Source: Euonymus europaeus (lineage: Eukaryota; Streptophyta; Magnoliopsida; Celastrales; Celastraceae). Taken from it: a stretch of DNA of 64,000 bases. Position numbers and translations under genes: made by a program. The stretch spans positions 14,973,996 through 15,037,995 of the forward strand of contig OY756968.1 in NCBI GenBank assembly GCA_963580455.1, given 5' to 3'. The notes below the pieces were generated by a model, which saw only the letters and a program-made list of their open reading frames with translations, made no database searches and had not been told where the DNA came from. Shown piece by piece: positions 1 to 11,200 of the stretch; position 1 is the stretch's first letter, and every line of letters begins with the position of its first letter.

Positions 1-160
1 TTGTCCATTTGTCATAGAAAGTTGGTGTTTCGGCATCGAAATAGTCTAGGAAGCTTATACTCTTAAAATTCGACATAGAAGAACAATAAAAAGTGTACAT
101 TGAGCAACTTTGATGGTCCGAAGTTGCTCAACTCTCTCTATGGAGGAGCATTTAACGGTT
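1..160 (+). repeat. Representative satellite monomer with landmarks
   Basis: One repeat unit, phased arbitrarily at TTGTCC. Landmarks in this copy are a HindIII site AAGCTT at 51-56, an A/T-rich stretch at about 61-98, a dyad at 100-131 and a pyrimidine run at about 132-139. The HindIII site is kept in most monomers and lost in the AAGCATAAAC and AAACTT variants, so HindIII digestion should give a ladder with a 160-bp step. Because 160 = 3 x 53 + 1, the reading frame rotates at each monomer, which caps open frames at a few hundred bases. Confidence 0.95.
100..131. other. Dyad symmetry element in the monomer
   Basis: The left arm TTGAGCAACTT (100-110) and right arm AAGTTGCTCAA (121-131) are perfect reverse complements of 11 bp, separated by the 10-base spacer TGATGGTCCG. 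The same element recurs in a large share of monomers. Variants weaken it: GCTGAAC puts one mismatch in the right arm, and the ATAGAGCAAT...AAGTTGGTC class has mismatches in both arms that do not compensate each other. The sequence could extrude as a cruciform or fold as a hairpin if transcribed. A centromeric role for such dyads has been proposed for other satellites; applying it here is inference. Confidence 0.9.
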
Positions 161-320
161 TTGTCCGTTTGTCATAGAAAGTTGGTGTTTTGGCATCGAA
201 ATAGTCTGGGAAGCATAAACTCGTAAAATTTGACATAGAAGAATAATAAAAAGTGTACATTGAGCAACTTTGATGGTCCGAAGTTGCTGAACTCTCTCTA
301 TGGAGGGGCTTTTAACGGTT

Positions 321-1280
321 TTGTCCGTTTATCGTAGAAAGTTGGTGTTTTGGCATCGAAATAGTCTAGGAAGCTTATACTCTTAAAATTTGACATAGAA
401 GAACAATAAAAAGTGTACATTGAGCAACTTTGATGGTCCGAAGTTGCTGAACTCTCTCTATGGAGGGGCTTTTAACGGTTTTGTCCGTTTATCGTAGAAA
501 GTTGGTGTTTTGGCATCGAAATAGTCTAGGAAGCTTAAACTCGTAAAATTTGACATAGAAGAACAATAAAAAGTGTACATTGAGCAACTTTGATGGTCCG
601 AAGTTGCTGAACTCTCTCTATGGAGGGGCTTTTAACGGTTTTGTCCGTTTATCATAGAAAGTTAGTGTTTTGGCATCGAAAAAGTCTAGGAAGCTTAAAC
701 TCGTAAAATTTGACATAGAAGAACAATAAAAAGTGTACATTGAGCAACTTTGATGGTCCGAAGTTGCTGAACTCTCTCTATGGAGGGGCTTTTAACGGTT
801 TTGTCCGTTTATCGTAGAAAGTTGGTGTTTTGGCATCGAAATAGTCTAGGAAGCTTATACTCTTAAAATTTGACATAGAAGAACAATAAAAAGTGTACAT
901 TGAGCAACTTTGATGGTCCGAAGTTGCTGAACTCTCTCTATGGAGGGGCTTTTAACGGTTTTGTCCGTTTATCGTAGAAAGTTGGTGTTTTGGCATCGAA
1001 ATAGTCTAGGAAGCTTAAACTCGTAAAATTTGACATAGAAGAACAATAAAAAGTGTACATTGAGCAACTTTGATGGTCCGAAGTTGCTGAACTCTCTCTA
1101 TGGAGGGGCTTTTAACGGTTTTGTCCGTTTATCGTAGAAAGTTGGTGTTTTGGCATCGAAAAAGTCTAGGAAGCTTATACTCTTAAAATTTGACATAGAA
1201 GAACAATAAAAAGTGTACACTGAGCAACTTTGATGGTCCGAACTTGCTCAACTCTCTCTATGGAGGAGCTTTTAACGGTT
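321..1280 (+). repeat. 480-bp trimer, two tandem copies (type A)
   Basis: The monomers at 321, 481 and 641 are followed by the same order at 801, 961 and 1121. The first of each trimer has ATCGTAG with AAGCTTATACTC, the second has ATCGTAG with AAGCTTAAACTC, and the third has GAAAAAGTCTAGG. The homologous stretch beginning at 8325 has this trimer once only, so trimer number has changed between related blocks. The third monomers are not identical: 641 has ATCATAG and GTTAGTG, while 1121 has ATCGTAG and an ACTGAGC/AACTTGCTC pair. Confidence 0.85.
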
Positions 1281-2240
1281 TTGTCCATTTGTCATAGAAA
1301 GTTGGTGTTTCGGCATCGAAATAGTCTAGGAAGCTTATACTCTTAAAATTTGACATAGAAGAACAATAAAAAGTGTACATTGAGCAACTTTGATGGTCCG
1401 AAGTTGCTCAACTCTCTCTATGGAGGAGCTTTTAACGGTTTTGTCTATTTGTCATAGAAAGTTGGTGTTTTGGCATCGAAATAGTCTGGGAAGCATAAAC
1501 TCGTAAAATTTGACATAGAAGAACAATAAAAAGTGTACATTGAGCAACTTTGATGGTCCGAAGTTGCTGAACTCTCTCTATGGAGGGGCTTTTAACGGTT
1601 TTGTCCGTTTATCGTAGAAAGTTGGTGTTTTGGCATCGAAAAAGTCTAGGAAACTTATACTCTTAAAATTTGACATAGAAGAACAATAAAAAGTGTACAC
1701 TGAGCAACTTTGATGGTCCGAACTTTCTCAACTCTCTCTATGGAGGAGCTTTTAACGGTTTTGTCCATTTGTCATAGAAAGTTGGTGTTTCGGCATCGAA
1801 ATAGTCTAGGAAGCTTATACTCTTAAAATTTGACATAGAAGAACAATAAAAAGTGTACATTGAGCAACTTTGATGGTCCGAAGTTGCTCAACTCTCTCTA
1901 TGGAGGAGCTTTTAACGGTTTTGTCTATTTGTCATAGAAAGTTGGTGTTTTGGCATCGAAATAGTCTGGGAAGCATAAACTCGTAAAATTTGACATAGAA
2001 GAACAATAAAAAGTGTACATTGAGCAACTTTGATGGTCCGAAGTTGCTGAACTCTCTCTATGGAGGGGCTTTTAACGGTTTTGTCCGTTTATCGTAGAAA
2101 GTTGGTGTTTTGGCATCGAAATAGTCTAGGAAGCTTATACTCTTAAAATTTGACATAGAAGAACAATAAAAAGTGTACATTGAGCAACTTTGATGGTCCG
2201 AAGTTGCTGAACTCTCTCTATGGAGGGGCTTTTAACGGTT
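1281..2240 (+). repeat. 480-bp trimer, two tandem copies (type B)
   Basis: 1281-1760 and 1761-2240 are nearly identical trimers. Both carry the rare change TTGTCTATTT (1441 and 1921) in place of TTGTCCGTTT, which marks them as a recent local duplication. Each runs TTTCGG monomer, then TCTGGG/AAGCATAAAC monomer, then ATCGTAG monomer. Within the third monomers, 1601-1760 has GAAAAAGTC and AACTTTCTC, while 2081-2240 does not, so the copies have begun to diverge or the boundary lies slightly off. Confidence 0.85.
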
Positions 2241-4858
2241 TTGTCCGTTTATCGTAGAAAGTTGGTGTTTTGGCATCGAAATAGTCTAGGAAGCTTATAC
2301 GCTTAAAAATTTCACATAGAAGAACAATAAAAAGTGTACATAGAGCAATTTTGATAGTCCGAAGTTGCTCAACTCTCTCTATGGAGGAGCTTTTAACGGT
2401 TTTGTCCGTTTGTCATAGAAAGTTGTGTTTTGGCATCGAAATAATCTATGAAGCTTACACTCTTAAAATTTGACATATAAGAACAATAAAAATTTTACAC
2501 TGAGCAACTTTGATGGTCCGAAGTTGCTCAACTCTCTCTATGGAGGAGCTTTTAACGGTTTTGTCCGTTTATCATAGAAAGTTGGTGTTTTGGCATCGAA
2601 ATAGTCTAGGAAGCTTATACTCTTAAAATTTGACATAGAAGAACAATAAAAAGTGTACATAGAGCTATTTTGAGAGTCCGAAGTTGGTCAACTCTCTCTA
2701 TGAAGGAGCTTTTAACGGTTTTGTCCGTTTTTCATAGAAAGTTGGTGTTTTGGCATCGAAATAGTCTAGGAAGCGTAAACTCGTAAAATTTGACATAGAA
2801 GAAGAACAATAAAAAGTGTACATTGAGCAACTTTGATGTTCCGAAATTGCTGAACTCTCTCTATGGAGGGGCTTTTAACGGTTTTGTCCGTTTATCGTAG
2901 AAAGTTGGTGTTTTGGCATCGAAATAATCTAGGAAGCTTATACTCGTAAAATTTGACATAGAAGAACAATAAAAAGTGTACATTGAGCAACTTTGATGGT
3001 CCGAAGTTGCTCAGCTCCCTTTATGGAGGAACTTTTAACGGTTTTTTCCATTTATCATAGAAAGTATGTGTTTTGGCATCGAAATAGTCTATGAAGCTTA
3101 CACTCCTAAAATTTGACATAGAAGAACAATAAAAAGTGTACTTTGAGCAACTTTGATGGTCCGAAGTTGCTCAACTCATATGGAGGAGCTTTTAACGGTT
3201 TTGTCCGTTTGTCATAGAAAGTTGTTGTTTTGGCATCGAAATAGTCTAGGAAGCTTAAACTCGTAAAATTTGACATAGAAGAACAATAAAAAGTGTACAT
3301 TGAGCAACTTTGATGGTCCGAAGTTGCTCAACTCTCTCTATGGAGGAGCTTTTAAAGATTTTGTCCCTTTGTCATAGAATTTTGGTGTTTTGGCATCGAA
3401 ATAATCTATGAAGCTTATACTCATAAAATTTTACATAGAAGAACAATAAAAAGTGTACAAAGAGCAATTTTGATAGTCCGAAGTTGCTCAACTCTCTCTA
3501 TGGAGGAGCTTTTAACGGTTTTGTCCGTTTGTCATAGAAAGTTGGTGTTTTGGCATCGAAATAGTCTGGGAAGCTTAAACTCGTAAAATTTGACATAGAA
3601 GAACAATAAAAAGTGTACATTGAGCAACTTTGATGGTCCGAAGTTGCTCAACTCTCTCTATGGAGGAGCTTTTAACGGTTTTGTCCGTTTATCATAGAAA
3701 GTTGGTGTTTTGGCATCGAAATAGTCTAGGAAGCTTAAACTCGTAAAATTTGACATAGAAGAACAATAAAAAGTGTACATTGAGCAACTTTGATGGTCCG
3801 AAGTTGCTGAACTCTCTCTATGGAGGGGCTTTTAACGGTTTTGTCCGTTTATCATAGAAAGTTGGTGTTTTGGCATCGAAATAGTCTAGGAAGCTTATAC
3901 TCTTAAAAATTTCACATAGAAGAACAATAAAAAGTGTACATAGAGCAATTTTGATAGTCCGAAGTTGCTCAACTCTCTCTATGGAGGAGCTTTTAACGGT
4001 TTTGTCCGTTTGTCATAGAAAGTTTTGTTTTGGCATCGAAATAATCTATGAAGCTTACACTCGTAAAATTTGACATATAAGAACAATAAAATTTTTACAC
4101 TGAGCAACTTTGATGGTCCGAAGTTGCTCAGCTCTCTCTATGGAGGAGCTTTTAACGGTTTTGTCCGTTTATCATAGAAAGTTGGTGTTTTGGCATTGAA
4201 ATAGTCTAGGAAGCTTATACTCTTAAAATTTGACATAGAAGAACAATAAAAAGTGTACATAGAGCAATTTTGATAGTCCGAAGTTGGTCAACTCTCTCTA
4301 TGAAGGGGCTTTTAACGGTTTTGTCCGTTTTTCGTAGAAAGTTGGTGTTTTGGCATCGAAATAGTCTAGGAAGCTTAAACTCGTAAAATTTGACATAGAA
4401 GAACAATAAAAAGTGTACATTGAGCAACTTTGATGGTCCGAAGTTGCTGAACTCTCTCTATGGAGGGACTTTTAACGGTTTTGTCCGTTTATCATAGAAA
4501 GTTAGTGTTTTTGGCATCGAAATAGTCTAGGAAGCTTAAACTCGTAAAATTTGACATAGAAGAACAATAAAAAGTGTACTTTGAGCAACTTTGATGGTCC
4601 GAAGTTGCTCAACTCATATGGAGGAGCTTTTAACGGTTTTGTCCGTTTGTCATAGAAAGTTGTTGTTTTGGCATCGAAATAGTCTAGGAAGCTTAAACTC
4701 GTAAAATTTGACATTGAAGAACAATAAAAAGTGTACATTGAGCAACTTTGATGGTCCGAAGTTTCTCAACTCTCTCTATGGAGGAGCTTTTAAAGATTTT
4801 GTCCCTTTGTCATAGAATTTTGGTGTTTTGGCATCGAAATAATCTATGAAGCTTATAC

Positions 4859-5220
4859 TCATAAAATTTTACATATAAGAACAATAAAAATTGTACACCG
4901 AGCAACTTTGATGGTCCGAAGTTGCTCAATTCTCTTATATGGAGGAGCTTTTATCGGTTTTGTCCATTTGTCAAAGAAAGTTGTTGTTTTGGCATCGAAA
5001 TAATCTATGAAGCTTATACTAGTAAAATTTGACATATAAGAACAATAAAAATTGTACACCGAGCAACTTTGATGGTCCGAAGTTGCTCAACTCTCTTATA
5101 TGGAGGAGCTTTTATCGGTTTTTTCCATTTGTCATAGAAAGTTAGTGTTTCGGCATCGAAATAGTCTAGGATGCTTAAACTCGTAAAATTAGACATAGAA
5201 GAACAATAAAAAGTGTACAT
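4859..5220 (+). repeat. Recurrent variant cassette (TATATGG type), first of 15
   Basis: Two divergent monomers occur together. They are marked by ACATATAAGAACAAT, AAATTGTACACCGAGC, CTTATATGG and TTTTATCGG, followed by a TTTCGG monomer with GGATGCTTAAAC. The same cassette starts at 4859, 11583, 20715, 25044, 26484, 29049, 31774, 36585, 40581, 45636, 47399, 51399, 56454, 59815 and 61747. It is always upstream of ordinary monomers and always in the same internal order. Spacing is irregular, from about 1.44 to 9.13 kb. It translates to two overlapping minus-strand frames of 66-68 codons, which I regard as by-products of the repeat. Confidence 0.9.
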
Positions 5221-5280
5221 TGAGCAACTTTGATGGTCCGAAGTTGGTCAACTCTCTCTATGGAGGAGCTTTTAACGGTT

Positions 5281-8200
5281 TTGTCCATTTGTCATAGAAA
5301 GTTGGTGTTTCGGCATCGAAATAGTCTAGGAAGCTTATACTCATAAAATTTGACATAGAAGAACAATAAAAAGTGTACATTGAGCAACTTTGATGGTCCG
5401 AAGTTGCTCAACTCTCTCTATGGAGGGGCTTTTAACGGTTTTGTCCGTTTATCGTAGAAAGTTGGTGTTTTGGCATCGAAATAGTCTAGGAATCTTATAC
5501 TCTTAAAATTTGACATAGAAGAACAATAAAAAGTGTACATTGAGCAACTTTGATGGTCCGAAGTTGCTGAACTCTCTCTATGGAGGGGCTTTTAATGGTT
5601 TTGTCTGTTTATCGTAGAAAGTTGGTGTTTTGGCATCGAAATAGTCTAGGAAACTTATAGTCTTAAAAATTTCACCTAGAAGAACAATAAAAAGTGTACA
5701 TAGAGCAATTTTGATAGTCCGAAGTTGCTCAACTCTCTCTATGGAGGAGCTTTTAACGGTTTTGTCCGTTTGTCATAGAAAGTTGTGTTTTGGCATCGAA
5801 ATAATCTATGAAGCTTACACTCGTAAAATTTGACATATAAGAACAATGAAAATTTTACACTGAGCAACTTTGATGGTCCGAAGTTGCTCAACTCTCTCTA
5901 TGGAGGAGCTTTTAACGGTTTTGTCCGTTTATCATAGAAAGTTGGTGTTTTGGCATCGAAATAGTCTAGGAAGCTTATACTCTAAAAATTTGACATAGAA
6001 GAACAATAAAAAGTGTACATAGAGCAATTTTGATAGTCCGAAGTTGGTCAACTCTCTCTATGAAGGAGCTTTTAACGGTTTTGTCCTTTTTTCATAGAAA
6101 GTTGTTGTTTTGGCATCGAAATAGTCTAGGAAGCTTAAACTCGTAAAATTTGACATAGAAGAAGAAAAATAAAAAGTGTACATTGAGCAACTTTGATGGT
6201 CCGAAGTTGCTGAACTCTCTCTATGGAGGGGCTTTTAACGGTTTTGTCCGTTTATCATAGAAAGTTAGTGTTTTTGGCATCGAAATAGTCTAGGAAGCTT
6301 AAACTCGTAAAATTTGACATAGAAGAACAATAAAAAGTGTACTTTGAGCAACTTCGATGGTCCGAAGTTGCTCAACTGTCTCTATGGAGGAGCTTTTAAC
6401 GGTTTTGTCCATTTGTCATAGAAAGTTGGTGTTTCGGCATCGAAATAGTCTAGGAAGCTTATACTCCTAAAATTTGACATAGAAGAACAATAAAAAGTGT
6501 ACATTGAGCAACTTTGATGGTCCGAAGTTGCTCAACTCTCTCTATGGAGAAGCTTTTAACGATTTTGTCCCTTTGTCATAGAAATTTGGTGTTTTGGCAT
6601 CGAAATAGTCTAGGAAGCTTATACTCTTAAAATTTGACATAGAAGAACAATAAAAAGTGTACATAGAGCTATTTTGAGAGTCCGAAGTTGCTCAACTCTC
6701 TCTATGAAGGAGCTTTTAACGGTTTTGTCCGTTTTTCATAGAAAGTTGGTGTTTTGGCATCGAAATAGTCTAGGAAGCTTAAACTCGTAAAATTTGACAT
6801 AGAAGAAGAACAATAAAAAGTGTACATTGAGCAACTTTGATGGTCCGAAATTGCTGAACTCTCTCTATGGAGGGGCTTTTAACGGTTTTGTCCGTTTATC
6901 GTAGAAAGTTGGTGTTTTGGCATCGAAATAATCTAGGAAGCTTATACTCGTAAAATTTGACATAGAAGAACAATAAAAAGTGTACATTGAGCAACTTTGA
7001 TGGTCCGAAGTTGCTCAGCTCCCTTTATGGAGGAACTTTTAACGGTTTTTTCCATTTGTCATAGAAAGTTGGTGTTTTGGCATCGAAATAGTCTATGAAG
7101 CTTACACTCGTAAAATTTGACATAGAAGAACAATAAAAAGTGTACTTTGAGCAACTTTGATGGTCCGAAGTTGCTCAACTCATATGGAGGAGCTTTTAAC
7201 GGTTTTGTGCGTTTGTCATAGAAAGTTGTTGTTTTGGCATCGAAATAGTCTAGGAAGCTTAAACTCGTAAAATTTGACATAGAAGAACAATAAAAAGTGT
7301 ACATTGAGCAACTTTGATGGTCCGAAGTTGCTCAACTCTCTCTATGGAGGAGCTTTTAAAGATTTTGTCCCTTTGTCATAGAATTTTGGTGTTTTGGCAT
7401 CGAAATAATCTATGAAGCTTATACTCATAAAATTTTACATAGAAGAACAATAAAAAGTGTACATTGAGCAACTTTGATGGTCCGAAGTTGCTCAACTCTC
7501 TCTATGGAGGAGCTTTTAACGGTTTTGTCCGTTTATCATAGAAAGTTGGTGTTTTGGCATCGAAATAGTCTAGGAAGCTTAAACTCGTAAAATTTGACAT
7601 AGAAGAACAATAAAATGTGTACATTGAGCAACTTTGATGGTCCGAAGTTGCTGAACTCTCTCTATGGAGGGGCTTTTAACGGTTTTGTCCGTTTATCGTA
7701 GAAAGTTGGTGTTTTGGCATCGAAATAGTCTAGGAAGCTTATACTCTTAAAAATTTCACATAGAAGAACAAAAAAAAGTGTACATAGAGCAATTTTGATA
7801 GTCCGAAGTTGCTCAACTCTCTCTATGGAGGAGCTTTTAACGGTTTTGTCCGTTTGTCATAGAAAGTTTTGTTTTGGCATCGAAATAATCTATGAAGCTT
7901 ACACTCGTAAAATTTGACATATAAGAACAATAAAAATTTTACACTAAGCAACTTTGATGGTCCGAAGTTGCTCAACTCTCTCTATGGAGGAGCTTTTAAC
8001 GGTTTTGTCCGTTTATCATAGAAAGTTGGTGTTTTGGCATCGAAATAGTCTAGGAAGCTTATACTCTTAAAATTTGACATAGAAGAACAATAAAAAGTGT
8101 ACATAGAGCAATTTTGATAGTCCGAAGTTGGTCAACTCTCTCTATGAAGGAGCTTTTAACGGTTTTGTCCATTTTTCGTAGAAAGTTGGTGTTTTGGCAT

Positions 8201-11200
8201 CGAAATAGTCTAGGAAGCTTAAAATCGTAAAATTTGACATAGAAGAACAATAAAAAGTGTACATTGAGCAACTTTGATGGTCCGAAGTTGCTGAACTCTC
8301 TCTATGGAGGGGCTTTTAACGGTTTTGTCCGTTTATCGTAGAAAGTTGGTGTTTTGGCATCGAAATAGTCTAGGAAGCTTATACTCTTAAAATTTGACAT
8401 AGAAGAACAATAAAAAGTGTACATTGAGCAACTTTGATGGTCCGAAGTTGCTGAACTCTCTCTATGGAGGGGCTTTTAACGGTTTTGTCCGTTTATCGTA
8501 GAAAGTTGGTGTTTTGGCATCGAAATAGTCTAGGAAGCTTAAACTCGTAAAATTTGACATAGAAGAACAATAAAAAGTGTACATTGAGCAACTTTGATGG
8601 TCCGAAGTTGCTGAACTCTCTCTATGGAGGGGCTTTTAACGGTTTTGTCCGTTTATCTTAGAAAGTTAGTGTTTTGGCATCGAAAAAGTCTAGGAAGCCT
8701 AAACTCGTAAAATTTGACATAGAAGAACAATAAAAAGTGTACACTGAGCAACTTTGATGGTCCGAACTTGCTCAACTCTCTCTATGGAGGAGCTTTTAAC
8801 GGTTTTGTCCATTTGTCATAGAAAGTTGGTGTTTCGGCATCGAAATAGTCTAGGAAGCTTATACTCTTAAAATTTGACATAGAAGAACAATAAAAAGTGT
8901 ACATTGAGCAACTTTGATGGTCCGAAGTTGCTCAACTCTCTCTATGGAGGAGCTTTTAACGGTTTTGTCCGTTTGTCATAGAAAGTTGGTGTTTTGGCAT
9001 CGAAATAGTCTGGGAAGCATAAACTCGTAAAATTTGACATAGAAGAACAATAAAAAGTGTACATTGAGCAACTTTGATGGTCCGAAGTTGCTGAACTCTC
9101 TCTATGGAGGGGCTTTTAACGGTTTTGTCCGTTTATCGTAGAAAGTTGGTGTTTTGGCATCGAAATAGTCTAGGAAGCTTATACTCTTAAAATTTGACAT
9201 AGAAGAACAATAAAAAGTGTACATTGAGCAACTTTGATGGTCCGAAGTTGCTGAACTCTCTCTATGGAGGGGCTTTTAACGGTTTTGTCCGTTTATCGTA
9301 GAAAGTTGGTGTTTTGGCATCGAAATAGTCTAGGAAGCTTATACGCTTAAAAATTTCACATAGAAGAACAATAAAAAGTGTACATAGAGCAATTTTGATA
9401 GTCCGAAGTTGCTCAACTCTCTCTATGGAGGAGCTTTTAACGGTTTTGTCCGTTTGTCATAGAAAGTTGTGTTTTGGCATCGAAATAATCTATGAAGCTT
9501 ACACTCTTAAAATTTGACATATAAGAACAATAAAAATTTTACACTGAGCAACTTTGATGGTCCGAAGTTGCTCAACTCTCTCTATGGAGGAGCTTTTAAC
9601 GGTTTTGTCCGTTTATCATAGAAAGTTGGTGTTTTGGCATCGAAATAGTCTAGGAAGCTTATACTCTTAAAATTTGACATAGAAGAACAATAAAAAGTGT
9701 ACATAGAGCTATTTTGAGAGTCCGAAGTTGGTCAACTCTCTCTATGAAGGAGCTTTTAACGGTTTTGTCCGTTTTTCATAGAAAGTTGGTGTTTTGGCAT
9801 CGAAATAGTCTAGGAAGCGTAAACTCGTAAAATTTGACATAGAAGAAGAACAATAAAAAGTGTACATTGAGCAACTTTGATGTTCCGAAATTGCTGAACT
9901 CTCTCTATGGAGGGGCTTTTAACGGTTTTGTCCGTTTATCGTAGAAAGTTGTTGTTTTGGCATCGAAATAATCTAGGAAGCTTATACTCGTAAAATTTGA
10001 CATAGAAGAACAATAAAAAGTGTACATTGAGCAACTTTGATGGTCCGAAGTTGCTCAGCTCCCTTTATGGAGGAACTTTTAACGGTTTTTTCCATTTATC
10101 ATAGAAAGTATGTGTTTTGGCATCGAAATAGTCTATGAAGCTTACACTCCTAAAATTTGACATAGAAGAACAATAAAAAGTGTACTTTGAGCAACTTTGA
10201 TGGTCCGAAGTTGCTCAACTCATATGGAGGAGCTTTTAACGGTTTTGTCCGTTTGTCATAGAAAGTTGTTGTTTTGGCATCGAAATAGTCTAGGAAGCTT
10301 AAACTCGTAAAATTTGACATAGAAGAACAATAAAAAGTGTACATTGAGCAACTTTGATGGTCCGAAGTTGCTCAACTCTCTCTATGGAGGAGCTTTTAAC
10401 GGTTTTGTCCGTTTATCATAGAAAGTTGGTGTTTTGGCATCGAAATAGTCTAGGAAGCTTAAACTCGTAAAATTTGACATAGAAGAACAATAAAAAGTGT
10501 ACATTGAGCAACTTTGATGGTCCGAAGTTGCTGAACTCTCTCTATGGAGGGGCTTTTAACGGTTTTGTCCGTTTATCATAGAAAGTTGGTGTTTTGGCAT
10601 CGAAATAGTCTAGGAAGCTTATACTCTTAAAAATTTCACATAGAAGAACAATAAAAAGTGTACATAGAGCAATTTTGATAGTCCGAAGTTGCTCAACTCT
10701 CTCTATGGAGGAGCTTTTAACGGTTTTGTCCGTTTGTCATAGAAAGTTTTGTTTTGGCATCGAAATAATCTATGAAGCTTACACTCGTAAAATTTGACAT
10801 ATAAGAACAATAAAAATTTTACACTGAGCAACTTTGATGGTCCGAAGTTGCTCAACTCTCTCTATGGAGGAGCTTTTAACGGTTTTGTCCGTTTATCATA
10901 GAAAGTTGGTGTTTTGGCATCGAAATAGTCTAGGAAGCTTATACTCTTAAAATTTGACATAGAAGAACAATAAAAAGTGTACATAGAGCAATTTTGATAG
11001 TCCGAAGTTGGTCAACTCTCTCTATGAAGGGGCTTTTAACGGTTTTGTCCGTTTTTCGTAGAAAGTTGGTGTTTTGGCATCGAAATAGTCTAGGAAGCTT
11101 AAACTCGTAAAATTTGACATAGAAGAACAATAAAAAGTGTACATTGAGCAACTTTGATGGTCCGAAGTTGCTGAACTCTCTCTATGGAGGGACTTTTAAC

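Larger units (their letters stand above)
321..6620 (+). repeat. Higher-order block A (older 6.7-7.0 kb duplication)
   Basis: Variant order and private changes match 8325-13345. The offset is 7044 for 1765-3300 and 6724 from about 3780 to 6400. The 320-bp change equals two monomers (about 3361-3680) present here and absent from the other block. This block is also longer near its left end because of the extra 480-bp trimers. The match ends near 6620, where this block has AAGCTTATACTC and the partner has AAGCTTAAACTC. Boundaries are by eye and good to about one monomer. Confidence 0.75.

Noticed and set aside
100..131. Compensatory evolution in the dyad arms
   Set aside because: In the ATAGAGCAAT...AAGTTGGTC class the two arm changes are at different pairing positions and do not restore base pairing.
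1..160. CENP-B box in the monomer
   Set aside because: No stretch on either strand fits the TTCG-N4-A-N2-CGGG pattern. The nearest TTCG (reverse strand of CATCGAA) lacks the required A and CGGG.
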